DNA from: Gymnogyps californianus
Lineage: Eukaryota > Chordata > Aves > Accipitriformes > Cathartidae
DNA length: 64,000 nucleotides
Assembly: GCF_018139145.2 (NCBI RefSeq)
Contig: NC_059471.1
Location: 85,706,520-85,770,519, forward strand
Reading direction: 5' to 3'
Both the position numbers and the translations under genes were made by a program. Shown here piece by piece: positions 27,498 through 38,753 of this stretch (its first letter is position 1; the number at the start of each line of letters is the position of its first letter). Under the pieces are notes generated by a model that was not told the origin of the DNA, made no database searches, and saw only the letters and a list, made by a program, of their open reading frames with translations.

Positions 27498-27515
27498 AAT
27501 GCAGATTTTGCACTA

Positions 27516-30500
27516 GAACACTGGCATTGCTCAACAGCTGATCTTATTCCTGACACGTCTCCTCCAGAGCACCTCCCCATACGTTAGCTTGGCTCTCATG
27601 AGCAGAACGGGCCAGAACCGCACCAGGGCTCCTCTGCCCGACAGGTCGCTGCCGCGTCCTGGCTAACCCCCCATCTGAGAAGCCAGCTTGTATCTGTCCA
27701 CAAGCCTGACGCTTCCACAGGAGCACAGACAAAACAGTTCTGAAGCACCTTGTTGCCCGCCATTCCTGTAGTCTCATTGCAGACGTTGCGGGGGTTCTTC
27801 CTTTCAGGGCAAGAATCTCTGCTATTCTCTCTTTTGAACAGTATCAACCCACCAGTCCCCTCAGCAGGCACTGCCCAGAAATTAAAAGCCCCTGAAAGTT
27901 TCCAGCCCTTCAATTGTCTTTGCTGCAGAAGGGGATCCACCATTTGAGCAGCATGTTGGCATTTCATCGTTGCCACGTGTAAGCTGAGACTCTTCTAGGC
28001 AAACGTTCAGGTGTCAGCAATACAGTTTTTGATGGGTTCCTCTTTAATGTGTCCTGGCCATGACCTTTTTTGTTATTGTGTGCAGCTTTAAAAAACTTTA
28101 AATATTTCTCTGCTGGTCTCTCATTCTTCAGGGTAACTGGAAACAAACTGAGGAGTATGGACCACTTCACCTCGGCCTCCCTTCTTTCCCTCTGCGCTCC
28201 AGCAGCAGACTTGCTGAAAGCCAGGACTTGCAGTCTGTTCAGATCCTTCCGAAACAGCCGCCCGATGGGTTGTGTCGCAGCCACAGCTGCTCTGAGACCA
28301 GGCTGCTGCCTGGTGCCTTCACTGAGCTGCGCCCATCACCTCCCAAACAGGAAAACTGCTGGCCTAAGCTAATGGCTTCAACTTCCACCAGGACAAGTGG
28401 TCAGGCATTTTAACAGTCCCAGCCAGCAATGCGTTTGAAATGCCTGCTTCCTCGAGGTGCCTAGCTCTCTGGGGGCTTGGCTTTGCTCTTACAACCTCAC
28501 TTTGCTCTTACTCTTTCAATGATCTCGTTGTAGGGACCCCAGGCGCTTGGTGCCCTTTTGTGTACCCCCTGCAGAGCTCCAGAAAATGGAGTGGCGGCCT
28601 CCTTGAAGAGGTCAAGCACCTCGCGGTGGTAGCTCCAGGGCAGTCAGCATTGGTCCCCTGTGGGGTGGGGAGCACAGTGGGTGTGGGCATTTTTCAGACC
28701 AAAGTGAAGGGATAATTCCTGCATGTATCCATCAAGAGAAAGGAGCGACTGACTTACAAATAGTGTGGCTGGTCTGGAGGCCTGAGGCAGTCTCTTATCA
28801 CATAGCGTAGACTGGGCAAGCTTGACTTCGCAGCACAGTTCCCTCGCTTCTCTCCGTAAGCATCCCAGAGTAAAAATTCAGGTCATGAAGCTGAAGGCAG
28901 CTCTTGGTCCTGCCTCCTATTTCAAACCTGTTGCATTTTACGCAGTTGCAAAGCCATGCATTGGTCTCCCTACCTCTGCAGGTAAAGACCTGCAGGATTT
29001 TCAGTCCTAGAGGATAAATGTGTTTTCAGCACTGCTTTGCATCACCTCCTGCAGCCTCAGTTCTGGTTAATTGTGATTGGAGGCATCTGTGCCAATAAAT
29101 TAAAATGAGAGTGATATGCTAGGAAAAGTTAGACTTTATGAGGAAAAGCTTTGTATTTTTGTAATTGTATTTTGGCTGGTTCTATCCCGCTTTCATAACG
29201 CCCTCAGTCGCGCTGTAACTCCAACATGCTGCGTTTATGCAGAAGTGGAAGTCAAGTGCAATTCTAAAAGCATTTTAGGACCACTTAATTAATTAACCCT
29301 CTCATCACACTTCTTTTTAGATAAGAGGCAGAGGTTAAGTGAATTTCCAAAGGTCGATTAGCAAGCGAGTTGCATAGCTAGGATCAGAACAGAAACTCCT
29401 GCTTTAGCAGGAACCATTTAGACGTTGCAGATGAAAGCCAGAAGTAGGTCCCTTCCCCATGCAAGTTGGAGAGGTGAACTGCAGGCAAAGGACAGGGCGA
29501 GGCAAGAAGCAGATGAACTGTGAAATGCACTGTATGCCAGTCAGTTCCACCTTATTTATCACTGTACATTTCAATCTGGAAAAAGGGTCTAGTGATTTCT
29601 TTGAAGCGGGGAGGCTGGAGGTCCTTTCTACCTAGACAGTCTTTTCTTCCTCCAAGGTTTTATTATATCCTATATGTAGGATCAGTCATGTGAAGATACA
29701 TAATTTAGTGTGGTGCCTTGGTGTATAATGGTGTGTGGTCCATCCATTCAGGCTGTGGATTAAGCCTGCGAGCTCTTCCAAATTACGCAGGAGCTCTTGG
29801 CCCTTGCCGCAGGGTGCATTTCCAAAACCAGACAACTTGCAAAACCCTGGACTGTGCGTGGGAGCTCTTCAGAAGCCAGTCACAGCCAAGGCTTTGAGTA
29901 GCTACAGTCAAGTTTAACTGCTTCGGGGTGCTACAAATATTCATCGGCTGGTGCCCAGTCCATTCTTTCACCCCTCCAACCCCACCCCACCGCTCCTCAG
30001 TCACACAACAAAACAACAGCAGCAAGCCTCCTGCCCCCTAGTCACCATCCACCAGGACATGGAGCAGAGCTGCCCGTGCTGCTTTTAGGGAAGGGAGAGC
30101 AGTGTGTTAACGTGATGGCAACTGTGTTCAGGGCCTGGAAACGCTTCGGCTTTCAGTGTTGGTGTAACTAACACAAGAGCTATGACGGCTGGTGGAGAGC
30201 CCTCGTCCCCCTGTTTTCGTATGTGCAGTGCCTCCAGGGAGGATGTTACCGCATGCTGGTCCCGCACCTCGGCTGCACAGAGCACTTGCTTCGAGCTCAG
30301 TGGGCCTTCTCAGTAGAGCTTGCCTCGACTGATAATTATTAGAGAACCACGCAGATTCACTTATTTCTTATTAAGAAAACGTGTCCCTAGACCCATTTGT
30401 GGCTAGGCAAAACTCATTTAGGGGGTAGGGGGGAAGCAAGGGAGTGCTGGTGACATCATAACAATCATCTCAGGAGATGGGGATTTGTCTTTTCTATGTC

Positions 30501-31819
30501 TCTGTAGACTTCATACTGTTGGTATAGTGGAGCAGAAACTTTCAGACTCACCAGAACAGCTTATTTTCCTGACAGCTATTATTTGTCTCTACATACAGGA
30601 AAAAACAAGGCAGAAACATCTGCCCTCATGAATGAATAAAATATGATGAATTGCACAGACATCCAGAGGCTTTTCTCATGTTTTTGGTCACATCTCACTT
30701 GGTTTTAGTCACATTTCAACTCCTGCCCTGCACACCGAGCGTTTGCCTCTCTGCCTGTAGGGATGAGAAGAGGGCACAAGAGGTAGATGGCCTGCCTCGG
30801 TGCTGCTGTCTTCACGCCTCTCCTCTCTTCGCTGAGACAGTTCAGGTGCCGATGCCATGACTCTTTGGGATGGATGCACAGATTGTTAAAAAATAGGGAA
30901 AAGGTCTCCGGTGCCTGCCAGGTTTGTGCCACAGATGTGTGGGAAGCCAAACAGTGGCTGCCACCCCAGAGCCCCCCACAACCCTCCCACACGGGAGCTG
31001 TGGGAGCCGCAGTTCCCACCTGGGGCGTGCTGAGCATCAGCTCCCAGGCAGAGGCAGAGACATGAGCTGTAGCACCCAGGCAGTCACCCCAGGGAGATGG
31101 GTGCATAATCAGAGCCTCCATATGCCCCAAATTCCTCAGGCGCTCAGCACCCGCTGGGGATCGGGCCATGGAGATCAACACAGTTAATGAGAGTGAGTCC
31201 CTGTTCCTGTGCCCAAATGCCCACAGGGAGCAAAACACCCTGGGCTCCCTGGGATGTGTCACTGCAAAACCAGAGAGGATACGGAGAGGGTTCGGCCACG
31301 CAGTGCACAAAGCACCGATGCCTGTCCCAAAAACAGCCACAGCAGCTCAGGCCAGAGGGGACCTAATACAAGGGGACATGAGCTGGTTTGAGAGCGTGAG
31401 ACACAGGTGGGGCCCCTCATACTGGGGACAGGCCAGATCTGGCCCCAACCCTGTCTCAGGGATGACAGAGACCAGCAGAAAGAGCATGAGGAAAAGCAGG
31501 GTGAGACATCTGCCCTGCCACAAGAGCCCTCCCTGGCCCCGGTGGGGCAGCGGGGAGTGCCCGGGCTCAGGGACAAATAATCAGGGACAAGCACAGACCT
31601 GTCCTCCCTAACAGAGTCCGAGGCCTGCCTTTGGACCCCATCTGCATTTACTTTGGCCTCCACAGCACGCCGTGATGATGACTTCCCCAGCCTAACACCC
31701 ACGGCCAGAAGCACCGCATTTCCCGGGATCAAAGCCGCGGCCATGAACCCTCCTGCCTTCTCCAATGTGTGCCCCATAAACACCCATCTGCTTCACAGCA
31801 GGGTTTAGCTTTATCACCA
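27516..31819. other. Gene-free gap between convergent CDKL5 and RS1
   Basis: About 4.3 kb, GC-rich in parts (27540-28720 and 30700-31800). Several open frames of 90 to 211 codons occur on both strands. They overlap one another, lack similarity to any family I know, and are what a GC-rich, stop-poor sequence gives by chance. I recognise no transposon, RNA gene or additional CDKL5 exon. Confidence 0.6.
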
Positions 31820-31971
31820 GGCATGGTGTGAAGCAATGTTTTATTCAAGACAGCCCTTCCCTTTGCAGGCCGGGCATTTACACCGCAGGACTGCGGCCAC
31901 AGCCGGCGTCGGTGGCGAGGCGGGGCGGCTGCACAGGTGGACACCTACTCATCTACCCCAGGAGACGGTGC
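31820..31971 (-). other. RS1: RS1 3' untranslated region (inferred)
   Basis: About 150 nt run from the RS1 stop codon to just past AATAAA on the minus strand at 31840-31845. The endpoint is inferred from that signal; a longer transcript cannot be excluded. Confidence 0.55.
31840..31845 (-). promoter_or_regulatory. RS1: RS1 poly(A) signal
   Basis: TTTATT on the plus strand, AATAAA on the minus strand, about 126 nt after the RS1 stop codon. It is the first canonical signal downstream of the gene. Confidence 0.6.
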
Positions 31972-32124
31972 TCAGCCGCACTTGCCCAGGCACTCGAGGA
32001 GCTCCATGCGGATGGCGATGCGCACGTGCCAGCCCAGTGGGATGAGGCGGATGTAGCGGGCCACAATGGGCGGCCGCAGCAAGTTCTGCACCGAGGACGA
32101 GCGGTCTGAGTTGCCGTAGAAAAC
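31972..32124 (-). CDS. RS1: RS1 (retinoschisin) exon 6, end of discoidin domain
   Basis: The acceptor on the minus strand is ctcctcccag. The exon has 153 nt, starts in phase 0 and ends with TGA (31972-31974). Its 50 residues (175-224) begin [19 protein letters not shown] and end [16 protein letters not shown]. The human exon begins [19 protein letters not shown] and ends ELLECVSKCA. Cys219 closes the discoidin-domain disulfide and Cys223 pairs with Cys59 of a neighbouring subunit to build the octamer. Both are present. The length equals the human exon exactly. Confidence 0.97.
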   Translation of the reverse strand, partial: VFYGNSDRSSSVQNLLRPPIVARYIRLIPLGWHVRIAIRMELLECLGKCG

Positions 32125-33259
32125 CTGGGAGGAGAGGTGTGGGAAAGCAGTTAGGGGGCTGGAAATCCTGCCCCACGAGTTTGGGGTGCCTGTGCAGAGC
32201 AGAGGAGGAGGAGGCTCCCGCTCCTCCACCCCCAAAATAAAAGACTTCAAAAATAGCCAGATGCAAACAATTTTTGTCACACTGACTGGATTTTCTGAGT
32301 AAGTCACTTTCCCCCCATCGTTACTGCACTTTTTCTGGTTAGGCTAGACTTGATCTTGCCCCATTCTCTCTCATTTGCTTTCCCGCAGCAAGGCACCACA
32401 TGTTTGGAGTGAGCGTGGTTGACCTTGGCTGTTTGCAGTTCATGAGCCAGGCTCCCAGCCATGCCAATATAGACAAAAAATGTATTTGGGGGCCCTTTCC
32501 CCACTGCTTGCCCATGCTGCCACGTCTCCTGCTGCCATGACCTGTTTTTCGGGGAAAGCTCAGCATCTCCCCAGGGCTGCAGGAACCAGTACTCCAGCAA
32601 AGCCACCAGAGCCTCCCATGCTGGGACAGGGCCATCCCCACAGATGGACACTGAGGACACCTGGGAGGCAGCAGCTGTGGCATCCTCCAGCCCAGCTGGG
32701 CTGCACAGGGACGACAGGCACCACTGTAACGTCTCCCCAGTGCAATTTTTCGCTTCAAACCAACCACTAAGTGGAGCATGAGAACAGTTCAGTGGGTTGT
32801 GACTTAACTAGTTGCAGATTTTGTCTCAGAGGGTTTTCTGCATCGTCATTGTGCACTAGCCCCGGACTTACGGCAAAAGAAGGAGCTGCCATTTTGTAGT
32901 GCCCAGGCATGGCTGGGGTTGTGTGGCCGCAGCCAAGAAAGGAGTTTTATCATGGAGGTGCTGCCTCCGCTGCGATGCCAGCTAATGCCCCCAAGCTTAA
33001 TCTGGACTCCACTATCATCCTTAGAAAACATAAAAAATGTATTTCATCCTTCTGCAGCTGGTCAGCGTGGCGCTTGCTTTCACCACGGGGGGAATGCCCT
33101 GCTCTGTGCTGCCCCTGGCCGTGGGGTGAGCACTGGGCCCCATCCACCCTGCTGCTCCCACAGGACCTCCCTCTTGGGACACCCCACTGAGACCTGATGT
33201 GTTCATATCACCAAACACACCACCCCTCCACCAGTGGCCGAAGCACGAAGTCCACCAAC
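32125..33259 (-). other. RS1: RS1 intron 5
   Basis: An intron of 1135 nt with standard splice ends. GC-rich chance reading frames occur on both strands. I see nothing else. Confidence 0.8.
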
Positions 33260-33455
33260 CCGGTTGTTCCCAGTCTGGTCCTTGTAGTAAACCCAGTTGA
33301 GGTTTTCGTCGGTGCGGTACTGCACGCTGTACTTGGTCATCCACTCGTCGGCGTCGCAGCGCCCTTGCGTGAGGATCCCCGAGATCACCTTCACCTCCTT
33401 CAGGTCGATCTGCAGCCACTGCCCGTTGTCCTGGTACTTGGAGAGCCACGCACAC
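33260..33455 (-). CDS. RS1: RS1 (retinoschisin) exon 5, discoidin domain core
   Basis: The exon has 196 nt, the same as human exon 5, from acceptor cag|GTGTGCG to donor CGG|GTTGGTGG. It encodes residues 110-174 of the F5/8 type C (discoidin) domain. The reading begins [20 protein letters not shown] and includes [19 protein letters not shown] and [13 protein letters not shown]. Cys110 and Cys142, which form a disulfide in the human protein, are conserved. Residues around Asp145, Glu146 and Trp147, a frequent retinoschisis mutation region in people, are unchanged. Confidence 0.97.
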
Positions 33456-33597
33456 CTGGGGGGACACCACCGGCCCCGCTACATCCTCCACCACTGCCCT
33501 CCCAGGCAGACCCTCCTGCCCCCACGCTGCCAGGGGTCCCTGGCCCCCCACACCCGTCCGCCCATGGGGCCCCTTGGGGAGGCATTTTTGGACTCAC
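33456..33597 (-). other. RS1: RS1 intron 4, very short
   Basis: An intron of only 142 nt, GC-rich, with donor gtgagtcc and acceptor ccccag. Nothing else is seen in it. Confidence 0.9.
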
Positions 33598-33739
33598 CCG
33601 AAGCCTTGGCCATTGAGGCGGGCCTTGTTGGCCGTCCAGGAGGAGTACCAGCCCGTGTACTGCTCAGGGTTGGAGCAGCTTATCTGGTCGGGGGTGACGG
33701 CGCCGGACTCGAAGCCCAGGGGCTTGTGGTAGGGGCACT
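33598..33739 (-). CDS. RS1: RS1 (retinoschisin) exon 4, start of discoidin domain
   Basis: The exon has 142 nt, matching the human length, from acceptor ctgcag|AGTGCCC to donor GG|gtgagtcc. It enters in phase 1 (the Glu62 codon is split) and leaves in phase 2 (Gly109 split). The reading begins [20 protein letters not shown] and includes [18 protein letters not shown] and ARLNGQGFG. Cys63 and Cys83 are present; the unpaired Cys83 and the Cys63-Cys219 pair match the human protein. The domain binds membrane and Na/K-ATPase-associated partners on photoreceptors and bipolar cells. Confidence 0.97.
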
Positions 33740-35884
33740 CTGCAGAACAAGGGAAAAAACACCTTAAGGGACATGAATGGCTTTGTTTCCGGAGTGCGTT
33801 TGCACGCTTGTTGTCGACACCCCGTGTGGTTTCACTGCTCCCTCTCCTCCCTGCCCAGGATGCTGGGGATGCTCTTAAACCCGGACCACAACCCCTGCAG
33901 TATTTGCTGCCCAGGGGCCATGGGGTCTTCATTTCTAACTCTTTTCTTCTGTGAATTTCTAACTCTCCTCTCTCTTTCAAACTTACTAAACCTGTGCTGC
34001 CTGCAGCATTTTGGGGGGAAGGTTTTATTCAGATGTTGCAGTCCGAATCTCCTTCTTGCAAGCACATGGAAGCAGATCTAGACTGGATCCATCGACCTGG
34101 ATCCAGCCTCCAGGCTGTCAGCCTCTGCCTGGTCCTTGAGAAATGCCTGGCATGGCTTTTCTTGCTGGGCTTTATCTGCTTCTGCTCCTCCATTTACTGT
34201 CTTGATTTATGGCTATGCCTGCATGGCAACATTGCTGAGCCTGCTCTGATCATTCCTCCACAAGCATCCTCAGATCTTCTGCATTTTCTGCTATGGGGAC
34301 TATCTTTGTATCTGGAGATGGTCTTGTCTTGTGGAAAACCTGTGGGTACTCTGGTGCCAGGGAGGTGTAATGCTTGGCCCTGCCGAAGGCTCAGGGGTCT
34401 TCATCTGAGTTTTTGCCTTCAGATCTTCAGGCTACCAGACCTGACCCCACAACTGTCTTCTGTGAGAGCGAGAAGTTTAGCAAGACTCCCACTGGCTGCA
34501 AAACCACTAGGGGCACAAATACTCATTCATCATTAAAACCTTCTGTGGTGGGTCACCACACAGTGCTCTGGAAGGCAAGCCTTTGGTGATGCTGCCATGC
34601 AGAGCGCCTGCATGCTACCTGGACCTAGTTGTGGGTTTTTTTATTATGATCATTTTTCATGTGATAAGGTTATCACTACGTACCTAGATATGCATAAAGA
34701 AGGTGCTCACAAGCATCACACAGGGATTGCCCGGGCAAACATCTATATGACGGGCAGCATTTTCTAATTTTGCAGCCTGTGGAGCAGATGTGGTGCCCCC
34801 AAGGGTAACTCTGTCACATTTTCCAGTTTAGCATAGTTCGTTTCATGGGTTTCGGCAATAAAGGAGCAAGCGAAACTCTGCGCAGCTTCACTCGTGGGTA
34901 GGACATTTCCTCGCCTTAGCCATGCCTGACTGACCGGTGTGGTGCCTCACGTTAAAAATGACCGACATGCAGGAAGCAGCAGCGGGTGCCCAGGGCCTGG
35001 CATGACCACAGCCTCCCGAGTGCAATGCCCCAGCACCGCAGCCACGCAGTCGATGTTTCATTAGCAAGCTCCACTAGGTCGATGTCATATGCATCAATAT
35101 CTCATTAACATATCTTGCTTAGTCGGTACCTCATTAACATGTTTTTCCCCACAAAAACACATAGTCGCCATCCCACCTTCCTCCAGGCATGGAAACATCT
35201 TGCTTTTCCACCATGTTAAAACCCTTGCTCCCCTTGTGCAAGAGGGTGGCTGGGTTGGGTGGCCCCGTGTGTTTACTGCTCGGCAGGCTTATCTCGAACA
35301 CCACGTAACTTTACTTTTAGCAACACTAATCCACAGACCACACAACTGTAATGCAATTAGCAGGTCACCTTCCAGCATGTCCGGCTGCGCCACGCGCAGA
35401 GACCCACAAAACAGATGCCTGGTGCCCGCCCGGCCAAACCGGCTAAGCCATTTAACGGCGTTACCGCCGACCTGGAGAAAACTTGTGCAGTGGTTGCGAG
35501 GTCGGCTGCTCCCCTCCGGCTGTGCCAGAGACAGCTCTGCAACACCTCAGCAGGGCTGCTCTGCAAACCGTCCCCGGGCAGCGGGGACACCAGGCCACAT
35601 CGCCATGGCTGGGCTGGGCTGAGCAAGAAGAGTGCAAAGTCCCCCTGCCTGGGGAGAGAGACAGCTGGGGAGATACGGTGACAACATTCATTATTCAGGA
35701 GAACAGCCTTCATTAGTCAAGGAAGACACCTTCATTACTCAGCTACATAATGCTAATGCGTGAGAGCACCCCTCACACCTAGCCCGGCCAGGAAACCTAG
35801 AGCCACTGCTCTCACACACGTGTCCCTCAGCCATGGACGGATCAACGAAACCTGCCATGTCTCCTTTCCTTCCCTTCCCTTTCA

Positions 35885-36149
35885 AGGGGCAACAATTTTA
35901 AACAGAAAGAGGGTAGGTTTACACTGGACATAAGGAAGAAGTTTTTTACAATGTGGATGGTGAGCCACTGGAGCAGGTTGCCCAGAGAAGTTGTGGATGC
36001 CCCATCGTTGGAAGTGTTCAAGGTCAGGTTGGATGGGGCTTTGAGCAACCTGGTCTAGTGAAAGATGTCCTTGCCCATGGCAGTGGGGTTGGACTAGATG
36101 ATCTTCAAAGGTCCCTTCCAACCCAAACCATGCTGTGATTCTGTGATTC
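35885..36149 (+). mobile_element. CR1 LINE, 5'-truncated 3' end
   Basis: This is the terminal part of a chicken-repeat-1 non-LTR retrotransposon. Diagnostic stretches are GAAAGAGGGTAGGTTTA, AGCAACCTGGTCTAG, GTTGGACTAGATGATCTT and the 3' end CCTTCCAACCCAAACC. The tail is the ATTCTGTG octamer (about two copies). It carries no coding capacity and no clear target-site duplication, as is usual for CR1. Such copies are typical of birds and reptiles and support the host assignment. It sits in RS1 intron 3, antisense to the gene. Confidence 0.93.
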
Positions 36150-37744
36150 CTTGGTGCAAGTGACAGCAGGGTGGTACTAGGCTGTAGCAAGGCTTTGGAT
36201 GGACAATTGTACACGGTTAAGGTTAAAGAGCAAGAAAACTTGCAGTAGGACCAGGCTGGCATGCCAGGCGTAGGTGCCGGTAGGGAGCCACCTTGAGAAG
36301 AAGGACTTTCCAATGGGCTGGTCAGGGATCTCTGCTGGGCCGGCTGTGATTCAGCATTGCCATAAGGCTCTGCGGTGTGTGTGAGCGTGCCGATGCTGCT
36401 CCTTGCACATGACACCAGGGCTGCAGGAAGCAGGAGGATCCTACATGGTGACTTGGAGTGTGCGGTAACCTCTGTTTGTCCAAAATACGCTTTACTGCAG
36501 CTCCATGCAAAGGGATACAGTTATAGGTGGAGGATATGCAGGTGCAGAGGGGCACCTTCTGAATGGCAGAGACTCAGACAAGGATGCAAGGACTGCAGGG
36601 ACCTGCCCATCACAGGTGGGCTTCGTGATGACGCTGTGACAAAAAAGAGTTGTGGTGGCCAGCCCTTTGAAAGGGAGCGGTGAGCTCAGGCAGGGCAATG
36701 CCAGCTCAGACTCATGTTTGGGGTAGTGCATATGGGTTTCCTTCATAAAAGACTGGAGGAAACCTTCATAACAAGAGATATAAAGTGTCATTTCTGGAGC
36801 TCCTGTAAGTGATTCTTCTGCATCAGAGGGGCTGTCTCCAGCAAATGCCTTCTTCCTCTTCATACCTGACCCAGCAGGCAGCCTTGTGGAGATACCGGCT
36901 GCAGAAACCGGAAGGGCAAAGCCTGAGAAGCCATGACCCTTTACTGGAGATGTTTGGGGCCGCTCTTCCCTGGGGGCGAGACACCACCCATGCACAGCAG
37001 ATGAATCCTCTCCTTGTAGTTTCTCTGGACAGTGAAGAAGCCTGTTGGCAATGCTCCAGCTGGGTAAGCCCCAGGTGGACATGGCCTCCACAGGAGGAGG
37101 GTACACGGAGGGAGAGCTCAGGGGAAGCAGGTTGCCCGGCAAGGATGACTGGAAAGCCTCTGTGCTTGTCAGCTCCCTCACACCACAGGAGGGAAACCAT
37201 CAGGTCCAACACAACTGTGGGATAGAAACACTTGGGGTTTTTCCCTTCTCATTTCTGTTTGCGTATGCCTGCAAGCTCTGCCAATGGTGTCATATCTTCT
37301 TGTCAATACACATTTTTATTTGCTTTCTACCCTGTCCTGGCTTCCGCTCATAGCTCTTCTGGGGTAACTCATTTAACCTCCTCCTCCTTCAGGGCAGCCA
37401 TGCCAAACGCTGAGCACTGGGGTGACTGTTTCCCCCGTGTATCTCCCCTGGGGAACCCAGGGGCAGCAAAACACACCTCAAGTTGTTGCACAGCCTCTTG
37501 CAGGAGCTGGGAAGAGGTGGTTGCTAGCAGGCATGAGGCAGGTACCACTTTCAGCATCCAGCTCCAGAGGGTGTGAACACCTCTGAACATCTGCGTGACA
37601 GAGGCCTGAACAAGAGTGCAGCTTCTGTGGGACACATGAGCTAAACCTGAGGATGAGCTGGGCACCGATAAAGCCTTGCTGGGGTAACATGTCAGGGAAA
37701 ATGTGGCAGTTGTGGAGAATAACGAGGAAAGAGCTTGATCAGAA

Positions 37745-38000
37745 ACCTATAAAACATGATCTGTGAGGAACGGCTGAAGGAGCTGGGCAGCGGCAGCCCA
37801 GAGAAAACTCAAAGGAAACACGATTGTGGTCTTTTACTGTTTAAAAATATGCTGCAAAGAAAGAATAAACTGTTTTCCTTGACCCCTGGAGAGAGGAGAA
37901 GATGTCACAGGCTAAACTGCAGCAAGGGAGAATGAGCGTAGGTGGTACAAAAGGTTTCCTACAGCAAATCCTGCACACTGCGGTAGCTGCCCCAGGCAGT
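37745..38000 (+). mobile_element. Decayed CR1-like fragment
   Basis: The stretch contains ACATGATCTGTGAGGAACGG and CTGAAGGAGCTGGG, close to a more 5' part of the CR1 3' region. After that, similarity fades through a poorly matching segment. The 5' edge is fairly clear and the 3' edge is not. It is older than the copy at 35885. Confidence 0.6.
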
Positions 38001-38306
38001 TTCTGGGAGCACCAGCACCGAGGGCTGTAGGGACAGGGCAGGCAAGTGCCCGCCGGCACCAGCCAGCCTGGGCCACCCTAGGTGACCTCCCGAGGCCCAG
38101 GCACAGCCCCCGCTCCTGCTGCCCCTCTCCCCTGACAGTGCAGGGTCACCCCGCACCTCCCACCGGTGCAGCTCCTCCAACCCCACCGGCAGCTGGGTTT
38201 GGAACAAGTACTGCCGTAACGTGCCACCTCTGCAATGCAGGGTGCAATGGGGGAAGCTGCTGAAGACCACCAGACAAACATGGCTAAAAGCGCACTGGCC
38301 CATTAC

Positions 38307-38412
38307 CTGGCATGCACTCTAAGCTGTTAGTCCCGCTGGACCACACCGAGTTAGGACCTCCTTGGCAATCGCATTTGCAAGCCTTGCTGTGCCACAGCTC
38401 CAGTCTCTCATC
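38307..38412 (-). CDS. RS1: RS1 (retinoschisin) exon 3, Rs1 domain
   Basis: The exon has 106 nt, as in human, from acceptor cctttag|GATGAG to donor CCAG|gtaatggg. It enters in phase 0 and leaves in phase 1. It encodes residues 27-61 plus the first base of codon 62. The reading begins [19 protein letters not shown] and ends [10 protein letters not shown]. Cys38, Cys40, Cys42 and Cys59 fall at the same positions as in human retinoschisin; Cys40 and Cys59 make the inter-subunit disulfides. The first ten residues differ strongly from human, while the [10 protein letters not shown] core is fixed. Confidence 0.95.
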
Positions 38413-38727
38413 CTAAAGGGAAGGGAAAAAAACAGTAATAAATCAACATAATAGTCATCAACAATAATGACACGAGGCTAAATCTGAGTCCCAAAGCTTA
38501 GAAAGACACTCACGCCCGTCCGGGCTGCTGCACCTTCTCTGAGCCCCTTTCTTGATGCCAGCCCGGCATGAAACGTGGGATGACTCCCCCTTGGATTCAG
38601 AGGTCAGAGCACGTGCCTGGGCTTGGAGGCCCAGGTGCCATCCCTCCTTTTGCCCTGAGGCACCAGAGCTGGGCAGTGCTGGACTCCCAGCATCTACCCG
38701 GCAGCCAAACCAGCCGGAGAGACTTAC
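38413..38727 (-). other. RS1: RS1 intron 2
   Basis: A 315-nt intron with donor gtaagtct and a pyrimidine-rich acceptor. Nothing else is visible in it. Confidence 0.85.
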
Positions 38728-38753
38728 CTCTCCCGGGGAAAGGGCCATCACAG
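38728..38753 (-). CDS. RS1: RS1 (retinoschisin) microexon 2, 26 nt
   Basis: A 26-nt microexon lies between acceptor gccccag and donor gtaagtct on the minus strand. Human exon 2 is also 26 nt. With the last base of exon 1 it reads A-VMALSPGE, residues 18-26, at the end of the signal peptide and the start of the mature chain. Its residues do not resemble human, but length, phase and position all fit and it joins exons 1 and 3 in frame. It is too short to be found by open-frame scans. Confidence 0.88.

Larger units (their letters stand above)
20629..27515 (+). other. CDKL5: CDKL5 3' untranslated region, about 6.9 kb
   Basis: The stretch from the stop codon to about 20 nt past AATAAA at 27492 is taken as one long 3' UTR. 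Support comes from the lack of any exon or transposon in it, its A/T-rich regulatory-looking stretches, and its length, which agrees with the roughly 6.6-kb 3' UTR I recall for the main human isoform. Internal poly(A) signals lie at 21433, 23653, 26071 and 27252. Pumilio-type UGUANAUA sites lie at 23304 and 27371. An AU-rich element lies at 21128 and an A/T hairpin at 22797. Short open frames inside it are not supported as genes. The exact cleavage point is inferred. Confidence 0.75.
33740..38306 (-). other. RS1: RS1 intron 3 with two CR1 copies
   Basis: A 4567-nt intron. It holds a well-preserved CR1 3' end at 35885-36149 and a decayed CR1-like fragment near 37745-38000. The open frames seen here include parts of these elements and GC-rich chance frames. 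Confidence 0.8.

Noticed and set aside
30705..31340. A 211-codon minus-strand open frame between CDKL5 and RS1
   Set aside because: It overlaps other long frames on both strands in a stop-poor GC-rich patch, resembles no known family, and shows no exon-like splice pattern.
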